A stretch of DNA of 57,976 nt from Bacteroidaceae bacterium (GTDB lineage: Bacteria; Bacteroidota; Bacteroidia; Bacteroidales; Bacteroidaceae). Position numbers and translations under genes: made by a program. Under the pieces are notes generated by a model that was given only the letters and a program-made list of their open reading frames with translations, searched no databases and was not told the origin of the DNA. Positions 25,826 to 33,503 of this stretch are shown here, piece by piece. Position 1 is the stretch's first letter; each line of letters opens with the position of its first letter. The stretch is from the NCBI GenBank assembly GCA_017542145.1, contig JAFXXQ010000031.1, positions 1 through 57,976 on the forward strand. The letters are read 5' to 3'.

Positions 25826-25900
25826 GTCAAAAAAACTATATCTACAAACATTTTTCCGATTTTTTTCTTAAAAAAGCACTTTTTTTTGAAAAAAGATAGC

Positions 25901-26079
25901 GTCGTATTGTCGTATTGTCGTATTGTCGTAAACATATCGTGCGCCCGGCAATTAACTACTATATATATGGAAAGATTATATATATATTTAAATTTAATAT
26001 ATCAATTATCTAATTATCTTTCCAATCTAATACTGCGCGCGCACGCAGGAAGCCCTATACGACAATACGACAATACGAC
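25901..26079. repeat. Octamer / AT-core / inverted-octamer element (copy A)
   Basis: Four GTC octamers begin at 25901, 25909, 25917 and 25925 (GTCGTATT). A GC-rich link leads to an AT-rich core bounded by TGGAAAGAT (25968-25976) and its exact complement ATCTTTCCA (26016-26024). A GCGCGCGC tract (near 26035) follows, then inverted octamers with GAC at 26061, 26069 and 26077. CTATATATATGGAAA (25959-25973) is the complement of a 15-mer in copy B. The octamer sequence is the same as in the two terminal repeats of the island. Confidence 0.8.
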
Positions 26080-26106
26080 GCTTTTTCCCGCAGGGCTGCG
26101 GAATCT

Positions 26107-26175
26107 ATCGGGCGGGCTGTCCGTTTTATCGGGCGCGTTGCGCGTTTTATTGGACCAGCCCAGTCCCCAATAAAA
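26107..26175. repeat. Tandem 21-bp units upstream of the restriction locus
   Basis: Units start at 26107 (ATCGGGCGGGCTGTCCG), 26128 (ATCGGGCGCGTTGCGCG) and 26149 (ATTGGACCAGCCC...), each followed by TTTT or a similar run. The units contain short inverted repeats, and the third is bounded by ATTGG and CCAAT. The 21-bp period matches the array at 21104. Confidence 0.6.
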
Positions 26176-26241
26176 GTTTCAAACCAGCGGAATAAAGTCA
26201 AAAAAAACTCCGTTTTGTTTTCCATTCTGCTGAAATATCCC

Positions 26242-26250
26242 TATCTTCGC
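26242..26250 (+). promoter_or_regulatory. Variant promoter box TATCTTCGC
   Basis: It differs from TAnnTTTGC by one base and lies 25 bp before the small ORF at 26275. The same TTCGC variant is seen before purL and before the acyl-CoA ligase. Confidence 0.45.
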
Positions 26251-26274
26251 CCCAAGAAATCATCAGAACGCATC

Positions 26275-26430
26275 ATGGGAACTTCAGCAGAAAAAAACAA
26301 TAGACTGAATAATAGAGCAATGCCCCTCAACGGCTGGGATTTGCTGATGCCCGATAGCAGAAAAAAGCCGAGCGCTTTTAATAAAACAATAAATTTATCT
26401 GATTATCGCCACTCCAGTCCGCGAGGATAG
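26275..26430 (+). CDS. Possible 51-aa protein or small RNA with own terminator
   Basis: A short frame encodes 51 residues, basic and without a membrane segment (core MPLNGWDLLMPDSRKKPSAF). I do not recognise it. A promoter-like box lies 25 bp upstream and a terminator overlaps its stop codon, so a transcript of about 185 nt is expected. It could equally be a non-coding RNA. It sits directly ahead of the methyltransferase gene. Confidence 0.35.
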   Translation: MGTSAEKNNRLNNRAMPLNGWDLLMPDSRKKPSAFNKTINLSDYRHSSPRG

Positions 26431-26442
26431 GAGTGCTTTTTT
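26410..26442 (+). terminator. Rho-independent terminator before the restriction genes
   Basis: CACTCC (26410-26415) pairs with GGAGTG (26430-26435), with an inner TCC/GGA pairing, followed by a T-run at 26437-26442. It separates the small upstream transcript from the methyltransferase. Confidence 0.75.
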
Positions 26443-26463
26443 GAAAAAAAATATAATTACTTT

Positions 26464-27774
26464 ATGGCAAAGAAAAAAATAACGTTCATAGATTTATTTG
26501 CTGGAATAGGAGGCATTAGATTAGGCTTAGAGCAAGCTATAATAAAAGCAGGCTATACTCCTAAATGTGTATTTACATCCGAAATCAAAGAACACGCAAT
26601 ATTAGTATTAAAACAAAATCATCCTAAAGATAAAATCACTGGTGATATTACTAAAGTAGATGCTAGCGCTATCCCCGATTTTGATATACTATGTGCCGGA
26701 TTTCCTTGCCAGGCATTTAGCGCTGCCGGTAAACGGAATGGATTTGCTGACACAAGAGGAACATTGTTTTTTGATGTAGAAAGAATTGTTATTGAAAAAA
26801 AGCCTAAAGGATTCATATTAGAAAATGTAGAAGGGTTGGTGAATCACGATGGCGGTAATACTTTAGATGTTATTGTTAGTAATCTAAATGCTGCAAACTA
26901 CTGGGTATCTTACAATGTTCTAAATTCGGTAGATTTTGGCGTTCCGCAAGAAAGAAAGCGTATTTATATTATTGGTATCAGAAAAGACCTTTGTGAAACA
27001 CCAATATCTTTAGAAAATTTCCCTAAAACACAAAAAAAACTTGGGAAAATTTTAGAAACTGGCAAGCCAACCTCTGATTCCCCTTTTGTCAGACTTCTAC
27101 TGGAAAAGTTTACTATTGAAGAACTATCGGGAAAAGCCATTAAAGACAAGAGGGGTGGTGATGCAAATATACATAGTTGGGACTTAGAACTAAAAGGCCC
27201 TGTAACAGATGAAGAAAAACACTTTTTGAATCTCCTTTTGACTGAAAGAAGGAAAAAGAAATGGGCTGACATTATTGGAATAAAATGGATGGATGGCATG
27301 CCACTTACCAAAGAGCAGATAGAAGAGTTCTACCAGAATGATAATCTTCAAGAAATATTAAATGATTTAACTGCTAAAGGGTATGTCAGATATGAACATC
27401 CAAAAAAACAAATTACGGAAAAACATATAGCCCCAAATGGAATAGAAGTAACTACAACTAAAAGAATTAGTGATACTACTAAGCCCAAAGGGTATAATAT
27501 TGTAGCAGGTAAGCTCAGTTATGAGGTTGGTAAGATACTTTCTCCTAAAGAAGTCGCACCGACTTTAGTAGCTACTGATATGCAACATCTTTATGTAATT
27601 GATAATGGTGGTTTGCGTACTCTAACATTACGGGAAGGACTAAGACTTTTCGGCTATCCTGAATCATTCAAGTTTGAAATTGATAATGCCAGTGGTTTTG
27701 ACTTATTAGGAAACACAGTGGTAGTACCAGTCATAAAAGCAGTTGCTTCAAGATTAATAAATGAAATAATATGA
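26464..27774 (+). CDS. DNA (cytosine-5-)-methyltransferase
   Basis: A 436-aa type II modification enzyme transferring methyl from SAM to C5 of cytosine. Motif I is FIDLFAGIGGIRLGLEQA (residues 7-24). Motif IV is GFPCQAFSAAGKRNGF, with the catalytic Cys at residue 82. Motif VI is ENVEGL, motif VIII QERKRIYIIGIR, and motif X near the end is LLGNTVVVPV. Codon use is A/T-rich, unlike both flanks, which points to recent transfer. Its stop overlaps the nuclease start by 4 bp. The target sequence is not readable from motifs alone. Confidence 0.95.
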   Translation: MAKKKITFIDLFAGIGGIRLGLEQAIIKAGYTPKCVFTSEIKEHAILVLKQNHPKDKITGDITKVDASAIPDFDILCAGFPCQAFSAAGKRNGFADTRGTLFFDVERIVIEKKPKGFILENVEGLVNHDGGNTLDVIVSNLNAANYWVSYNVLNSVDFGVPQERKRIYIIGIRKDLCETPISLENFPKTQKKLGKILETGKPTSDSPFVRLLLEKFTIEELSGKAIKDKRGGDANIHSWDLELKGPVTDEEKHFLNLLLTERRKKKWADIIGIKWMDGMPLTKEQIEEFYQNDNLQEILNDLTAKGYVRYEHPKKQITEKHIAPNGIEVTTTKRISDTTKPKGYNIVAGKLSYEVGKILSPKEVAPTLVATDMQHLYVIDNGGLRTLTLREGLRLFGYPESFKFEIDNASGFDLLGNTVVVPVIKAVASRLINEII

Positions 27775-28562
27775 GAACCTATCAATTTACAAATCTTCAA
27801 GGGAATCTAGAAACTAGATACGAATTGACAGCAAATGAAGTTTACAATAAACTACTTAATGAGGAACACATTTGTGAAGAACAAGGGCAAATCCGATTTT
27901 ACCTTGGTGATGTCAGTATCATTGTAAAACAAAAAGATGTAGTAGGAAATATAATTCAAGAATGGCTACAAGGATGGTTAACAAATAGATGTATAGATTT
28001 CGACCCTTCGAATAACCCTCAGATGCCCCCTGATTTTTTTCTAAACAAAAATAATCACGATGAAGAGCTATTAGAAGTGAAAGCATTTAATGGTGAGGCT
28101 TCCCCTGCTTTTGATATAGCGGATTTCAAAGGTTTCGCGAGGGCAGTATTAACCACCCCTTCCGCCCTTAATACAAATTTCTTGATATTTGCATATAGAA
28201 TGTCTGATGATGGCTATGTGTCAATAACTAATATGTGGTTAAAAAAACTATGGGAGATTACTAGAGCGAGTGAAAGATGGCCTATAAATGTGCAATATAA
28301 GAATGGCGAAATTAATAAAATTCGGCCAGCGGCATCTTCAACTTGGGAGAAGCCTCCTATTAAACAGAGAGGAAACAAGTATCCTCATTTTGCTAATCTG
28401 TCGGATTTTCTATCTGCATTCCGAGAAACATTGTTATTATATGCTGAAACTCATAATATTGGTTCTACTTGGAAAAACGATTTGAATAATTCTTTTAATG
28501 CGCATAATATGCCTACGATTGATTTCCCTTGGTGGGACACAATTAAGCAAAATTATGTATGA
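27771..28562 (+). CDS. Type II restriction endonuclease, NgoBV-like
   Basis: A 263-aa nuclease partner of the preceding methyltransferase, overlapping it by 4 bp. PPDFFLN followed by EELLEVKAF fits a PD-(D/E)xK catalytic core (PD...ExK; around residues 84-107). The surrounding pattern FDIADFKGFARAVLTTPSAL resembles NgoBV-type enzymes, whose known target is GGNNCC; this assignment is from memory and moderate. It is as A/T-rich as the methyltransferase. Together they would protect the island or host against unmodified incoming DNA. Confidence 0.8.
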   Translation: MRTYQFTNLQGNLETRYELTANEVYNKLLNEEHICEEQGQIRFYLGDVSIIVKQKDVVGNIIQEWLQGWLTNRCIDFDPSNNPQMPPDFFLNKNNHDEELLEVKAFNGEASPAFDIADFKGFARAVLTTPSALNTNFLIFAYRMSDDGYVSITNMWLKKLWEITRASERWPINVQYKNGEINKIRPAASSTWEKPPIKQRGNKYPHFANLSDFLSAFRETLLLYAETHNIGSTWKNDLNNSFNAHNMPTIDFPWWDTIKQNYV

Positions 28563-28803
28563 TATCTGAAAATAGGAAGTAAATAAACATATAAACGACA
28601 TAGTGTAAAAAGAGCCCGAAGTTTTCGGTTTCCCATCGAACTGCAACTTTAGAAAGAAAACTCGCAAACTCGAAGGCTACCAGCTCACACTCGATAACGA
28701 GACGTGGGCATTGGTGGTATTCGACAAAGCGAGTAGGTGTTGCAGCCTCGGTGGGTTTGCGTTTATCACGGTGCGCCACGTCTCTTCATAAAACAAATCA
28801 GCT
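28563..28803. promoter_or_regulatory. Region before the S24 gene with AAACTCG repeats
   Basis: AAACTCG occurs at 28658 and 28666 (8 bp apart), matching the larger array at 29663-29774. GAGACGTGG (28699-28707) and its complement CCACGTCTC (28776-28784) form a wide inverted repeat. These are candidate operators for the adjacent S24 protein. Two overlapping short open frames here lack start codons. Confidence 0.4.
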
Positions 28804-29661
28804 ATGATCGACGAAGAACTGAAAGAGCTTTTCCGAGAGTTAGAGGTACAGGGGTGGAATCCTCAACTATGCGACACACCCGTGCCCGTGTATGAAACGC
28901 CCGTGCATTGTGGCGACCCCTCGGAGTTGGGTAATATGGTGCGTGAAGGTGATGAAGAGTGGATGCCGCGGAAATGGACATCATTGGGCGAGACGTTTCT
29001 GACAACCGTTTTTGGTGACTCCATGAAAGATGCAGACATTTTGGAAGGTGACTTGGTGAAGGTTGAGAGAGTAAGCTCGTATAACGACGGCGACATCCTG
29101 CTGGTGTCGGTTGACGGGGAGTATGCGCTGAAAGCCTATTGTCGCGACGAGAACGGCACGCCCTGGCTCGTACCGCAGAACAAAGCCTACAATTCCATCC
29201 AGTTTCACGACAATCAGGAAGTGATAGTGCGGGGCGTGGTGCGCGAAGTCGTGAAGCGGACGCCACGCATCAGCTACCGCTCATGCATCAGCGCTATAAA
29301 CAAGACCAAGGCGAAGATGGCCGAAAGGCGTGAAATCACCCCCGATGTCGTGACTGCCGCCTTGCAGCAGATTGCTCTTGACATCAAGCTGGCCCGCCAA
29401 TGGTATGCCGTATTCAGGGTGCTGGTAGATGAAGGGGTGATGAAGGCGAAGGACTACGAATCGTTCTGTGACATGGTGCGCGAGGCTGTGCCCGATCACG
29501 CCACCCTCCCCACCTCGGACGGGCTGCAGCGAATAGCCGTCGATAGCTTTGCAAAACCCGTAGCCCGCTGGACACCGACGGACGCTCCCGTTCAGGGAAA
29601 GCGATACGAAGACTATCTGCGCATCGCCCATCGGATGCAGGAATTATTGGCCGGCGAATAA
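28804..29661 (+). CDS. S24 family peptidase with C-terminal extension
   Basis: A 285-aa protein with a LexA/UmuD/CI-type self-cleaving peptidase fold. The Ser is in VFGDSMKDADILEGDLVKVE (near residue 75) and the Lys in EYALKAYCRD (near residue 110). No classic helix-turn-helix precedes it. Residues 175-285 form a helical extension of unknown role. Phage and mobile-element repressors use this fold to switch after DNA damage, so it may control the island, with AAACTCG repeats on both sides of the gene as candidate sites. DNA binding is not shown. Confidence 0.75.
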   Translation: MIDEELKELFRELEVQGWNPQLCDTPVPVYETPVHCGDPSELGNMVREGDEEWMPRKWTSLGETFLTTVFGDSMKDADILEGDLVKVERVSSYNDGDILLVSVDGEYALKAYCRDENGTPWLVPQNKAYNSIQFHDNQEVIVRGVVREVVKRTPRISYRSCISAINKTKAKMAERREITPDVVTAALQQIALDIKLARQWYAVFRVLVDEGVMKAKDYESFCDMVREAVPDHATLPTSDGLQRIAVDSFAKPVARWTPTDAPVQGKRYEDYLRIAHRMQELLAGE

Positions 29662-29662
29662 A

Positions 29663-29774
29663 AAACTCGCCGAAAAACTCGCGAAAACTCACCGTAAAAA
29701 CACCCCTTTTCAACAAAAACTCACCGAAGCCCCCCAAAACTAAACGAAAAATTCGCGAAAACTCGCGAAAACTC
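29663..29774. repeat. AAACTCG iteron-like array
   Basis: AAACTC(G/A)-type units start near 29663, 29675, 29685, 29717, 29758 and 29768, with near matches (AAACTA, AAATTC) between. Spacing is about 10-12 bp where dense. The array lies immediately upstream of the primase-operon promoter, where either a replication origin or a repressor operator would be expected. Confidence 0.65.
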
Positions 29775-29816
29775 GACGGCGACGAAGGATTCCTCCGCCG
29801 CCTTTTTTTTTGTCCG

Positions 29817-29825
29817 TACCTTTGC
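29817..29825 (+). promoter_or_regulatory. Promoter -7 box for the primase operon
   Basis: TACCTTTGC, continuing AACGT as in the HU promoter. It excludes the first ATG at 29855 less strongly, but the ATG at 29885 fits better with a 50-nt leader. Confidence 0.7.
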
Positions 29826-29884
29826 AACGTCAGAAGTCCGGACACTGACGCAACGTGATTATTCACCAAAAAAGTACAGGCATT

Positions 29885-30196
29885 ATGGCTACGAAACCAG
29901 CGGCGATACGCCGCAAACAAGAATTGCTTGTTGGCCGCCGCTACAAAGGGAGCGCGGTCGTAAATGAGTATGGCGAAATAGACTTCCGCGCCTACCAGCG
30001 ACAGGAAGAGAACGAAAACGCCATGCGGAAGGTCACCGAGGTGGACGGGGAGAATTTTCGTTTCGCCATCTACCGCTCTGAAGAAAACGTGAAAGTTGCA
30101 CTCCTCGTGCCTCGTGGGGATGCCAAAGAAACTGAAAGGAGGCTTCGCGATTTATTCATCAAATCACTAATGAAACTGAAAGAGTATGACATTTGA
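29885..30196 (+). CDS. Small basic protein leading the primase operon
   Basis: A 103-aa soluble protein rich in Arg, Lys and Glu that I do not recognise. It overlaps the primase gene by 11 bp, so the two are translationally coupled. In related Bacteroidetes loci a small protein often precedes a primase/DUF3987 gene, but this one cannot be matched with confidence. A replication accessory role is plausible from position only. Confidence 0.6.
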   Translation: MATKPAAIRRKQELLVGRRYKGSAVVNEYGEIDFRAYQRQEENENAMRKVTEVDGENFRFAIYRSEENVKVALLVPRGDAKETERRLRDLFIKSLMKLKEYDI

Positions 30197-32486
30197 CTAT
30201 TTCGATTCCGTGAAAGCCCCACAGGGCAAGGTGTGTACTCCAGAGCTGTTCCTTTCAGCCATTGAGGACATGCAAATCAAGCAACGACTGGCGCAGATCG
30301 GTGCCGCTGCAGCCGCTAACGACACCGAGGCGGTTGCCACGCTGAAAAGGCATTTGCCCATCGTGACGTGGCAGGCATCGTTCCGCGACCACAAGCGGAG
30401 CAACGCCGCCGCCATTCCGTCAGGCCTTTTCATGCTTGACGTTGACCACATCCCCGACTTGCAAAAGTTCAAGGAGGAAATCGTGGACCCGCTGACCGTG
30501 AACGACGCACGGCTGGCCAAGGAACTGGGCGTGATGGCCGTTCACATCACCCCGTCGGGCGCGGGTATGCGCTTCGTGTGCCTTTGCCCCCAGGGCATGA
30601 CCACCATCGAGGGCTGCCAGCAATGGCTTGCCGCCCAGCTGGGCATTGTGTCCTTCGACACGGCGTGCAAGGACTTCGCCCGCTCGTCGTTCCTTGTGGC
30701 AAAGGAAATGTTTCTCTACCTTGACGTGCCTGACTTGTTTCACGGCGAGCCGCGAAACATCCTGCCTGTGCCTTACGGCGAAGAGGCTGCCACGAAGGCA
30801 GCGGCGCAGCCGCAGCCCCAGCAGCGCACTTTCACCGAGGCGCAGAAGACGTTCAAGTACCGCGACCACCTGATCAGCGATATCGCTGCCCTGTGGGTAG
30901 AGAAGCACGGCGAGCCGCAGCAGGGCGAACGGCATACGTACTACTACCGCCTGTGTGCCATGTTCCGCTATATCACGGACAGCGACGTGGCGGTGCTGCT
31001 TGCACAGTTGCCCGACTTCGGCATGGGCATTGCCGAGCGCGAGAAAGAGGCGCAGCACGCCTGCAATCGCAGCATGGGCACGCAGATTCCCTACACGTTC
31101 TACAAGTTCCTTGTGGATAACGGCATCATTGTAGCCAGCAAATCACAGGAGCCGCTGCCAGCCATTGACCTTGCAGAGGTTTTCCCTACGTCTATGCAGC
31201 GTGTGCCCTCGCTTCCCGTCGTCTTCCGCGAGTTTTGCAAGAACTGCCCTGCGGACTTCGTGTACCCGACTATAGTCGCGCTGCTCCCTGTACTGGGGAC
31301 TTTGGCCACACGCCTGCGTGCCCGCTACTTGGACGGAAGAGAGCATACGACATCGTTCATCTCCGTCGTCTTTGCGCCACAAAGTGCGGGAAAGAGTTTC
31401 GCCCGCGACGTCGTGGCAACGCTCACAAAAGACCTCCGAAAGCATGATGAAATCTCCATCCTGAAGGAAAAGCAGTACAAGGCCGAGTTGCGCATGAAGA
31501 AGAACAGCGAGCAGCTGCCCGAGGACCCGCACGCGCCCTACCGCCTCGTTCAGGCGGTCATCAGCGTGCCGCGCCTGCTGCAGCGACAGGAAGATGCCTG
31601 CGGACTGCACCAGCTTTCCTTCGTGGAAGAGATTGATACCTTAGTAAAATCCAACGCGGGCGGCAGCTATGCGCAGAAGAGCGACCTCTACCGCCAAGCC
31701 TTTGACAATGCAGAGTATGGACAGGACTACATTTCCATTGACACCTTCACTGGGTCGGTTAAGTTGTTTTACAACATCCTTATGCTGGGCACGCCCAAGC
31801 AGTTATACAAGTTCTTCTCGGATGCCGAGAACGGCCTTGTATCGCGCTGCGCTTTTGCGGAGCTGCAGGGGCAGGAGTTTGCTTCCATCCCCTATTTCAA
31901 GCCCCTAACGGATAAGCAGCTGGAGGAAATCACGAAGGTATTGAACCGCTTCGAGGCCATGACCTACCGCCGCAAGAACGCGCAGAGCGAGGACTACATC
32001 GTGCTGCCCACGGTGAATATCGACGCAAAAATGCAGCCCGTCCGCGATGCCCTTGCCAAGTGGCTGGAGCGCACACGCCTGCAGGCGCTGGAGGCTAACG
32101 ACATCGCGCTGGATACCTTCCGCCGCCGCGCGGCAGTAAAGGCTTTCCGCCTCGGAATGATCTGCGTGGGCATGTATGCCCCACGGTCGCTCTCGCCGAA
32201 GGTGATGCAGCGCATCGTGAACTTCGTGACGTGGTTTGCCACGCAGGATGCCGAGCAGACCGTCCGCGCGTTCGGCAATATGATGCAGGCCTCGGCTATC
32301 GAAGAGAAGCCGCAGGAAAAGCAATCGCTCTATGAAGTTCTGCCTGACACGTTCAACGTGGCAGAACTGATTGCCTGGCAGCGTAAACTAAATAAGAAAA
32401 CGACTACACGCGATGTCTTATATAGATGGCGCAAAGCGGGTCTTATCAAGCAGAACGATGATTTGACATTTACCAAAACCAAGTAA
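30186..32486 (+). CDS. BT4734-like primase domain plus DUF3987 helicase-like protein
   Basis: A 766-aa replication-type protein. Residues 1-190 match the BT4734/VirE N-terminal domain, with FMLDVDHI and VHITPSGAGMRFVCLCP typical of a primase-like palm. The middle part is DUF3987, with a Walker A-like APQSAGKSFARDVV (near residue 400) and an acidic SFVEEIDTLV. The C-terminal 60 residues look like a winged helix (VLYRWRKAGLIKQND). Similar proteins occur in phage satellites and islands, where they start DNA replication. It is the core gene of the right half of this island. Confidence 0.85.
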   Translation: MTFDYFDSVKAPQGKVCTPELFLSAIEDMQIKQRLAQIGAAAAANDTEAVATLKRHLPIVTWQASFRDHKRSNAAAIPSGLFMLDVDHIPDLQKFKEEIVDPLTVNDARLAKELGVMAVHITPSGAGMRFVCLCPQGMTTIEGCQQWLAAQLGIVSFDTACKDFARSSFLVAKEMFLYLDVPDLFHGEPRNILPVPYGEEAATKAAAQPQPQQRTFTEAQKTFKYRDHLISDIAALWVEKHGEPQQGERHTYYYRLCAMFRYITDSDVAVLLAQLPDFGMGIAEREKEAQHACNRSMGTQIPYTFYKFLVDNGIIVASKSQEPLPAIDLAEVFPTSMQRVPSLPVVFREFCKNCPADFVYPTIVALLPVLGTLATRLRARYLDGREHTTSFISVVFAPQSAGKSFARDVVATLTKDLRKHDEISILKEKQYKAELRMKKNSEQLPEDPHAPYRLVQAVISVPRLLQRQEDACGLHQLSFVEEIDTLVKSNAGGSYAQKSDLYRQAFDNAEYGQDYISIDTFTGSVKLFYNILMLGTPKQLYKFFSDAENGLVSRCAFAELQGQEFASIPYFKPLTDKQLEEITKVLNRFEAMTYRRKNAQSEDYIVLPTVNIDAKMQPVRDALAKWLERTRLQALEANDIALDTFRRRAAVKAFRLGMICVGMYAPRSLSPKVMQRIVNFVTWFATQDAEQTVRAFGNMMQASAIEEKPQEKQSLYEVLPDTFNVAELIAWQRKLNKKTTTRDVLYRWRKAGLIKQNDDLTFTKTK

Positions 32487-32499
32487 CCCCCGAAAGATT

Positions 32500-32799
32500 A
32501 TGAAAGTAAAAGGATTCATTGCCGAAGTGGGACGCACCACTTCGGGCACAGGGAAAGAGAGCGGCAAGGAATGGACTTGCCGGGAACTGTCCCTGCTCCT
32601 GCCCTTTTTCAACGACAAGGGCGAGGAGAAGTTTGACAACGTAGTGGCCGATTATTTCGGCGACACTCCTGACTGCGACTTGCAGGCCATGATAGCCGAG
32701 CGCACGCCGCTCATGTTCACGGTCGGCTTTTCCACGCGGACGTACAACGGCCGCCGCTACCAGACAGCAAGATTGTGGAACATAACCCTGCCTGTCTGA
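32500..32799 (+). CDS. DUF3127-like OB-fold protein
   Basis: A 99-aa protein reading MKVKGFIAEVGRTTSGTGKE, then KEWTCRELSLLL and YNGRRYQTARLWNI. This resembles the DUF3127 group, an OB-fold related to single-strand DNA-binding proteins. It follows the primase gene by 13 bp, so it may bind ssDNA during island replication. The stop overlaps the next start (TGATG). Confidence 0.7.
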   Translation: MKVKGFIAEVGRTTSGTGKESGKEWTCRELSLLLPFFNDKGEEKFDNVVADYFGDTPDCDLQAMIAERTPLMFTVGFSTRTYNGRRYQTARLWNITLPV

Positions 32800-33188
32800 T
32801 GCCGCGCAAGTATGCACATCGGGACGTTACCGTCCCGCAGGAGCAGTGGACAAAAATCTGCGGCGGCGACCCTCGCCCCCTCGATTTGTACTTCTCCGTG
32901 ATAAAAGACGTTACCCGCCGCCAAACAAATACCATTGTCGGCTGGCGGCAGAACGGAGCAGGCCCTTCCATGCTGGCAAAAGCCCTCGCTTTCTTCTTCA
33001 CTATGGACGACTACGGCAGATATGTGTGGGAGAAAGTGACTACTGACGTAATGCTCTTTGAAAAAGCCATAGCCCGCATAGACCGCGCCCGACTGGGCAA
33101 GGAATATGCAGAGTGGAACAAAGAGCAGCAGGAGCTATTAGCACAATTATTCCAAGATTTCGCTGACGATGAAAAGGCCTTCAAATAA
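32799..33188 (+). CDS. Unassigned 129-aa protein of the primase operon
   Basis: Starts at the ATG overlapping the stop codon of the OB-fold gene. It is a soluble, mainly helical protein with VTRRQTNTIVGWRQNGAGPS near the centre and an acidic C-terminus. An upstream in-frame ATG at 32775 lies inside the preceding gene and is less likely. I do not recognise the family. Tight coupling suggests a replication or maintenance role. Confidence 0.65.
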   Translation: MPRKYAHRDVTVPQEQWTKICGGDPRPLDLYFSVIKDVTRRQTNTIVGWRQNGAGPSMLAKALAFFFTMDDYGRYVWEKVTTDVMLFEKAIARIDRARLGKEYAEWNKEQQELLAQLFQDFADDEKAFK

Positions 33189-33294
33189 GGAAATAAGCGT
33201 GGCCGCGCTTGTTTTCCTGCTCTCCTTCATCGGCTGGGCTATCGTGATAACGCTCCTGCTCTATGCGAATTGTATGGGGTATCCCCTGCAATAA
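33169..33294 (+). CDS. 41-aa single-pass membrane micro-protein
   Basis: A short frame beginning MKRPSNKEISVAALVFLLSF and ending with a Cys-containing tail (YANCMGYPLQ). One transmembrane helix covers about residues 10-32. It overlaps the previous gene by 20 bp. The function is unknown; phage-like elements often encode such small membrane proteins near their ends. Confidence 0.55.
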   Translation: MKRPSNKEISVAALVFLLSFIGWAIVITLLLYANCMGYPLQ

Positions 33295-33313
33295 ACGCCG
33301 CAAATTTACGTTA

Positions 33314-33347
33314 TAAGTGTGGAGAGACAAAGCCTTTCCACACTTTT
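33314..33347 (+). terminator. Hairpin with T-run after the primase operon
   Basis: AAGTGTGGA pairs with TCCACACTT around a 13-nt loop, followed by TT and the next ATG. It could terminate the operon or sequester the start of the last small gene. Confidence 0.65.
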
Positions 33348-33503
33348 ATGTTACCTTTTGGTGATTTCTACGTAGCCATAGCCCGCTTCATCGATAAGCT
33401 GGAAAGCAAATACAAGGCTGTTCGCATCGCGAACATAGCCCTCCGCGCTTTCCTGCTTGTCGCAATGATTGTGACCGTAGTGCAATGCGTAAAGAAATGT
33501 TAA
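33348..33503 (+). CDS. 51-aa membrane micro-protein at the island end
   Basis: Starts at the Met following the hairpin (MLPFGDFYVAIARFIDKLES) and has one hydrophobic helix (IALRAFLLVAMIVTVV) near its C-terminus, ending VQCVKKC. Its last codons lie inside the right inverted repeat. No family is recognised. A holin-like or anchoring role is speculative. Confidence 0.5.
   Translation: MLPFGDFYVAIARFIDKLESKYKAVRIANIALRAFLLVAMIVTVVQCVKKC

Noticed and set aside
28609..28791. 61-codon open stretch upstream of the S24 gene, protein-like in one frame
   Set aside because: There is no start codon, a second frame is equally open, and it holds AAACTCG sites. It could be a gene remnant but cannot be supported.
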